Shown here: positions 6,437 through 9,928 of the stretch, piece after piece
Position numbering within the stretch: position 1 is the first letter of the stretch
Layout: each line of letters begins with the position of its first letter
Origin: JBJFGR01 sp051892875
GTDB lineage: Bacteria > Pseudomonadota > Gammaproteobacteria > Enterobacterales > Succinivibrionaceae
Length of the DNA stretch: 9,928 bases
NCBI GenBank assembly: GCA_051892875.1
Contig: JBJFGR010000094.1
Coordinates: 1-9,928 of the forward strand
Reading direction: 5' to 3'
Program-made: the position numbers and the translations under genes
Notes under the pieces: model-generated
The model's input: the letters and a program-made list of their open reading frames with translations, nothing else
Database searches by the model: none
Told to the model about the DNA's origin: nothing

Positions 6437-8845
6437 ATGAACGATGATGCACAGCGAATAAAAGAGTTAGAAAATGAGATCAATCGTCTAAAATTAGAAA
6501 AAGAGTTGTTAATTGATCGTGAAAGAATTGTGCAATATCAACACGAACAGATTTTTTCAGTATTCCAACAGTTATCCTGCAAACAAGATAAAGATACTCA
6601 ATACGCATTATTAATTAGTTCTATTAAAAAAATTATTGATTTTGAGGATGTGGTACTATTATCTACAGAAGATAAATCAAAACAAGATTTTTGTACAATT
6701 TATGCTTCCTTGGATGTTCTTCAAAAACATAATTGGAAAAATAGTGGCATAATAAAAAAATCTATTGATTTAAATGAAATATTTGTACTTAGTGATCCAT
6801 CTCAAGTAGATGTATTTCAGTCAGAAGAACCAAAATTTAATCAGATAGTTCGAAGTGCAATATTAGTTCCTCTAGATTTGCATGAAAGCACATTATTGTT
6901 TATTTGTACACATCATATTCCATTAATTTTAAATAATATTAGCAAAAAAGAAATTAAAAAATATAAGCCATTTATAGTACAAGCTTTAATTAGTATTGAA
7001 TATAGAGACTTATTAGAATTAGCAATTCAAACAAGAACCCATGAATTGGTGGATTTTCAGAATAATCAGTGTGCTTTTAGAGATTTGTCAAATGAACTTT
7101 ATTGGCAGACCGATAAAAACGGAAGGTTTGTTTTGGATCATGATTTTTTAAAATTTAGTATGAATCCGAGTGGTCCAAAGAAAGATGGTGTTTTACGATA
7201 TGAGAAATTAGTAGGAAAGAACTTAAAAGAAATTTTTGATAAAGATTGTTTCAAGGATACCGAAATTATAAAAGGTATTATTGAGTTGTTTGAAAACCGC
7301 CAAAAAATTATTGCGAAAGAATTTCCAATCTATGTTGATGGTCAACATTTATGGGTGAGAATAAATGGTCAACCATTTTACTCAAAAAATGGTGAATATT
7401 TAGGATATAGAGGAACATCTTATAATATTACTAAAGAACATCAACAAAATTTAGAAATCGAAAAAGCAATGAATGATGCAGAAATTGCCAATCGGTCAAA
7501 AACAGAGTATTTAGCTGTAATGTCTCATGAAATAAAGACACCATTACAAGCTATATTAGGGATGTTGGATTTATTAGAACAAACAAATATTGATGATACA
7601 CAGAGAACTTATATTAAGCATGTTTCTCAAAGTGCGTCTTTATTGCAGACTATTTTACATAATGTTTTGGATTTATCAAAAATTGATTCTCAGGCAATGG
7701 TTCTTGAAAATATCAGTTTTGATATAAAGTTCTGTTTAAATTCAGCGATAATTCAGATGAGAGAAAAGGCTGAAAATAAAAGAATTTATTTAAATTTAAG
7801 TATTTCAGAAAATTTTCCAAATATGGTATATGGAGACCAGCATCGTTTATCACAGATATTCTTTAATCTTATAAATAACGCCATAAAGTTTACCTCAGAA
7901 GGAGGGGTTACTTTAGTAGCAGAAAGATTCCAAAATAGGTTGAAGTTTTCAGTAATAGATACAGGGACGGGTATTCCTTCTGATAAATTAGGTCATTTAT
8001 TTCATCCATTTGCCCAACTTGATAGTTCAATAAGTAGAAAATATGGTGGCACAGGTTTAGGTTTAGCTATATGTAAACGTTTAGTTGAACATATGGGTGG
8101 AAAAATAGGAATTAAGAGTGAGTTAGGAAAAGGTTCAACATTTTGGTTTGAAATTCCTTGTAAGGTGCCTTCAACAAATATTATTGGGGTTAAGGCTATT
8201 CATAAACCAATAGTTCATAAAGAACATAATTATGATATTTTATTGGTAGAAGATTCTCAAATAAATCAGTTTGTTATAAAAACAATGCTTGAAAAACTAG
8301 GTCATAATGTTCGTTTAGCAAGTAATGGAGAAGAGGCAATTAAGCAAGTAGATGCTAAGTTACCAGAACTGGTATTTATGGATTTGAGAATGCCTGTTAT
8401 GGATGGTTTTGAAGCTTCAAAACATATTATTTCTAAGTATGGAAGAATTCCAATAGTTGCTCTGTCAGCTAATACCTCGGATGAAGAACGAATAGAATGT
8501 AGAAAAATAGGAATGACCAGCATTGCATCTAAGCCTGTGACTACAGCAATACTGAAAAAAATTTTAGAAGAATTAGAAGCTGTTATAGGGGAGGTAAATG
8601 AGTTGGTTCGCTTAGGAAAGAATATTCCAAGTAATGAAACTAATAATATGTTGGTGACAACAGGTAATAATGAAAATACTCACGATATACCTTTGGGTAC
8701 TATTTCTTCGTTAAATACAAAGAGTAATGCATCTTTGATAGATGCTTTAGTAAAAAATATGTTAGGAAATAATAAAGATAAAAATATAAGTATTAATATA
8801 AATAAAAATAATAAACTGCAGAGAACGGAAAATACAGAAAAATGA
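6437..8845 (+). CDS. Soluble hybrid histidine kinase, NahK-like (GAF-like, PAS, HisKA, HATPase, REC)
   Basis: An 802-residue kinase with no membrane segments. In order: an N-terminal coiled coil (about 5-33), a GAF-like region (about 40-190), a PAS/PAC domain (about 214-335, with LYWQTDKNGRFV and YLGYRGTSYNITKEH), a HisKA dimerisation domain with His364 in MSHEIKTPLQAILG, and a HATPase with N box NLINNAIKFT (477-486), G1 DTGTGIP (508-514) and G2 GGTGLGLAI (537-545). A receiver (about 599-718) has acidic pocket Glu605/Asp606, phosphoacceptor Asp649 in FMDLRMPVMDG, and Lys699 in ASKP. All catalytic residues are present. Expected flow is His364 to Asp649 and then to the separate Hpt protein encoded first in the operon. 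Residues about 720-802 form an unusual Asn/Lys-rich tail instead of an Hpt domain. AAGGA (6427-6431) precedes the start, one base after the FIST stop. Lack of membrane segments fits control by the cytoplasmic FIST protein, as in NosP/NahK pairs; this is inference. Confidence 0.92.
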   Translation: MNDDAQRIKELENEINRLKLEKELLIDRERIVQYQHEQIFSVFQQLSCKQDKDTQYALLISSIKKIIDFEDVVLLSTEDKSKQDFCTIYASLDVLQKHNWKNSGIIKKSIDLNEIFVLSDPSQVDVFQSEEPKFNQIVRSAILVPLDLHESTLLFICTHHIPLILNNISKKEIKKYKPFIVQALISIEYRDLLELAIQTRTHELVDFQNNQCAFRDLSNELYWQTDKNGRFVLDHDFLKFSMNPSGPKKDGVLRYEKLVGKNLKEIFDKDCFKDTEIIKGIIELFENRQKIIAKEFPIYVDGQHLWVRINGQPFYSKNGEYLGYRGTSYNITKEHQQNLEIEKAMNDAEIANRSKTEYLAVMSHEIKTPLQAILGMLDLLEQTNIDDTQRTYIKHVSQSASLLQTILHNVLDLSKIDSQAMVLENISFDIKFCLNSAIIQMREKAENKRIYLNLSISENFPNMVYGDQHRLSQIFFNLINNAIKFTSEGGVTLVAERFQNRLKFSVIDTGTGIPSDKLGHLFHPFAQLDSSISRKYGGTGLGLAICKRLVEHMGGKIGIKSELGKGSTFWFEIPCKVPSTNIIGVKAIHKPIVHKEHNYDILLVEDSQINQFVIKTMLEKLGHNVRLASNGEEAIKQVDAKLPELVFMDLRMPVMDGFEASKHIISKYGRIPIVALSANTSDEERIECRKIGMTSIASKPVTTAILKKILEELEAVIGEVNELVRLGKNIPSNETNNMLVTTGNNENTHDIPLGTISSLNTKSNASLIDALVKNMLGNNKDKNISININKNNKLQRTENTEK

Positions 8846-9276
8846 TTTGGAAAAAAGATATAACTTTAGATAAATTGAATAGTTTATCTAGTGGCAACAT
8901 GTTGGAATTTTTAGATATAAAATTTACTGAAATTGGTGATGATTATATTATTGCAACTATGCCTGTGTGCTCAAAAACGCATCAGCCGTTTGGTTTATTA
9001 CATGGAGGGGCGTCTGTTGTTTTAGCAGAAACCGTAGGTTCTATTGCCGGAAATTATGCTTGTGGTTATGATTATTCATGTTTAGGTTTAGATATTAATG
9101 CAAATCATTTAAGAGCTGTTAAATTAGGATTGTTATATGCAAAAGCAACTCCTATTCATTTAGGTTCTACAACTCAAGTTTGGAATATTGTAATTGAAGA
9201 TGATAAACAACATAAAGTTTGTATTTCAAGATTAACTTTAGCAGTCAGAAAACATATGACTTTAACTAGTAAGTAA
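8842..9276 (+). CDS. menI: 1,4-dihydroxy-2-naphthoyl-CoA thioesterase, hotdog fold
   Basis: This 144-residue single hotdog-domain protein closely follows E. coli YdiI/MenI. It begins MIWKKDITLDKLN and contains GNMLEFLDI, the helix QPFGLLHGGASVVLAE with catalytic Glu63, GLDINANHLRAVK, and PIHLGSTTQVW. MenI releases CoA from 1,4-dihydroxy-2-naphthoyl-CoA in menaquinone synthesis, so the organism probably makes menaquinone. Broad acyl-CoA thioesterase activity is known for relatives, so the substrate is inferred from similarity. The start ATG overlaps the kinase stop (ATGA, four bases) and aligns with the E. coli start as I remember it. It is the last gene of the hpt-FIST-kinase operon and so is presumably co-expressed with the sensory system. 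No other men gene is in the window. No convincing GC-rich terminator hairpin follows the stop. Confidence 0.9.
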   Translation: MIWKKDITLDKLNSLSSGNMLEFLDIKFTEIGDDYIIATMPVCSKTHQPFGLLHGGASVVLAETVGSIAGNYACGYDYSCLGLDINANHLRAVKLGLLYAKATPIHLGSTTQVWNIVIEDDKQHKVCISRLTLAVRKHMTLTSK

Positions 9277-9877
9277 AAAGAAATATTGAGAGAATTTGAG
9301 TGTTAGAAAAAGTAAAATTTTAGAATTTATCTTATGTATTGAAATTAGTTTTTTGACAGTTAACATATAATCTGTAAATAGTTTATAGCATATGTAAATA
9401 TTATAGGTACTATAATTTGGAAAAATACCAATAGAAGTAGATAATAGATATGTAGTAACTTATGATAGAGTGTGATTATAAATAATGCAGATGTGAACAA
9501 TCCTTATTTGAAGAAGTTTTAGCTATAATGTTTTAGAAATTATTTCAATTTTTTCAGTAAAATTATATGGTAGTAGAATGGACGTAGGAGAAAAAATGAA
9601 TGACAATTAGTTAATCGAGTTCATACCAAATCATGATTAAAACATCTTTACTTTGTGGCTTAAGATGAGCTTATTAAACAGATAATGGAGACCTAAAAAT
9701 ACATAGTATTACTCATATATGAAATGTTTTAATAGAATTAACAGTGCCTATTATATTATGTATTTTGATAAGTTATCCAAAAAAGAAATGTAATAAAATC
9801 TCAAAAAAATGCCATATGTTTTATGGTAGTATATAGATAATAGGTATATTTTCTTCGTTATAAATTAAAGGAGTAAT
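9277..9877. other. AT-rich 601-base intergenic region, no gene recognised
   Basis: I see no tRNA, rRNA, CRISPR array or intact protein gene. A TTGACA (9353-9358) is followed by TATAAT only seven bases later, which is not a usable spacing. Isolated TATAAT boxes at 9411-9416 and 9524-9529 lack clear -35 partners. AGGAG precedes a tiny ten-codon frame at 9578-9610. On the plus strand from about 9633, short protein-like stretches interrupted by stops can be read, so a decayed gene is possible but unproven. The promoter of the gene starting at 9878 must lie in the right part, but I cannot place it with confidence. Confidence 0.5.
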
Positions 9878-9928
9878 ATGACTGAATTAAAACAACCAAG
9901 CTATGGTATAGAATTTTTTAGTAGAATT
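9878..9928 (+). CDS. Start of an unidentified gene, cut by the window edge
   Basis: ATG at 9878 follows a strong ribosome-binding site, AAAGGAG (9867-9873), with a four-base gap. The frame is open to the window end and reads MTELKQPSYGIEFFSRI, 17 residues. The hydrophobic-aromatic IEFFSRI might begin a membrane protein, but this is too short to assign. It is separated from menI by 601 bases, so it belongs to another transcription unit. Confidence 0.65.
   Translation, partial: MTELKQPSYGIEFFSRI

Noticed and set aside
8302..8523. 73-codon minus-strand frame
   Set aside because: It is antisense to the receiver domain of the kinase and shows no independent support.
9353..9370. TTGACA followed by TATAAT
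   Set aside because: The boxes are only seven bases apart, which does not make a sigma70 promoter.
9578..9610. Ten-codon ORF (MDVGEKMNDN), internal ATG preceded by AGGAG
   Set aside because: It is too short and isolated, and chance ribosome-binding motifs are common in such purine-rich AT DNA.

Overview
The window is a stretch of very AT-rich bacterial chromosome. Gene content points to a menaquinone-making gammaproteobacterium: a PurU formyltetrahydrofolate deformylase, a MenI/YdiI-type thioesterase beginning MIWKKDITLD that closely resembles the E. coli protein as I remember it, and an Hpt/FIST/hybrid-kinase cluster of the kind known from Shewanella, Vibrio and Pseudomonas. The low G+C suggests a low-GC lineage, but I cannot name the genus.

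The left third (about 1-3590) is accessory and decaying. It holds one intact gene on the minus strand, a CARF-HEPN protein of the CRISPR-associated TM1812/Csx1 type. This kind of protein is normally a cyclic-oligoadenylate-activated RNase of type III CRISPR systems, but no CRISPR array or type III cas gene is visible here. Upstream of it lie the frameshifted remains of an unrecognised minus-strand gene (1787-2463). Joined to these is a truncated ISL3-family insertion sequence (2464 to about 3587) whose transposase has two frameshifts, a lost C-terminus and an Asp-to-Asn change at the first catalytic residue.

The middle and right (3631-9276) are conserved housekeeping and signalling genes. purU runs on the minus strand and diverges from a four-gene plus-strand operon across a 286-base intergenic region. 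That region carries a good sigma70-type promoter for the operon, a weaker candidate promoter for purU, and an 18-bp tandem repeat with a palindromic core (CATAATTATG) that looks like an operator array. The operon encodes a stand-alone Hpt phosphotransfer protein, a FIST-domain sensor, a soluble hybrid histidine kinase (GAF-like, PAS, HisKA, HATPase, REC) and MenI. The junctions overlap by 1 base, are separated by 1 base, and overlap by 4 bases, so translation is probably coupled. The simplest model is that the FIST protein senses a small ligand (nitric oxide via haem, if it is a NosP) and controls the kinase. The kinase would pass phosphate from His364 to its own receiver Asp649 and on to His55 of the separate Hpt protein, then to a response regulator encoded elsewhere.

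The last 650 bases are an AT-rich gap with no supportable gene (9277-9877), followed by the first 17 codons of a new plus-strand gene cut by the window edge.
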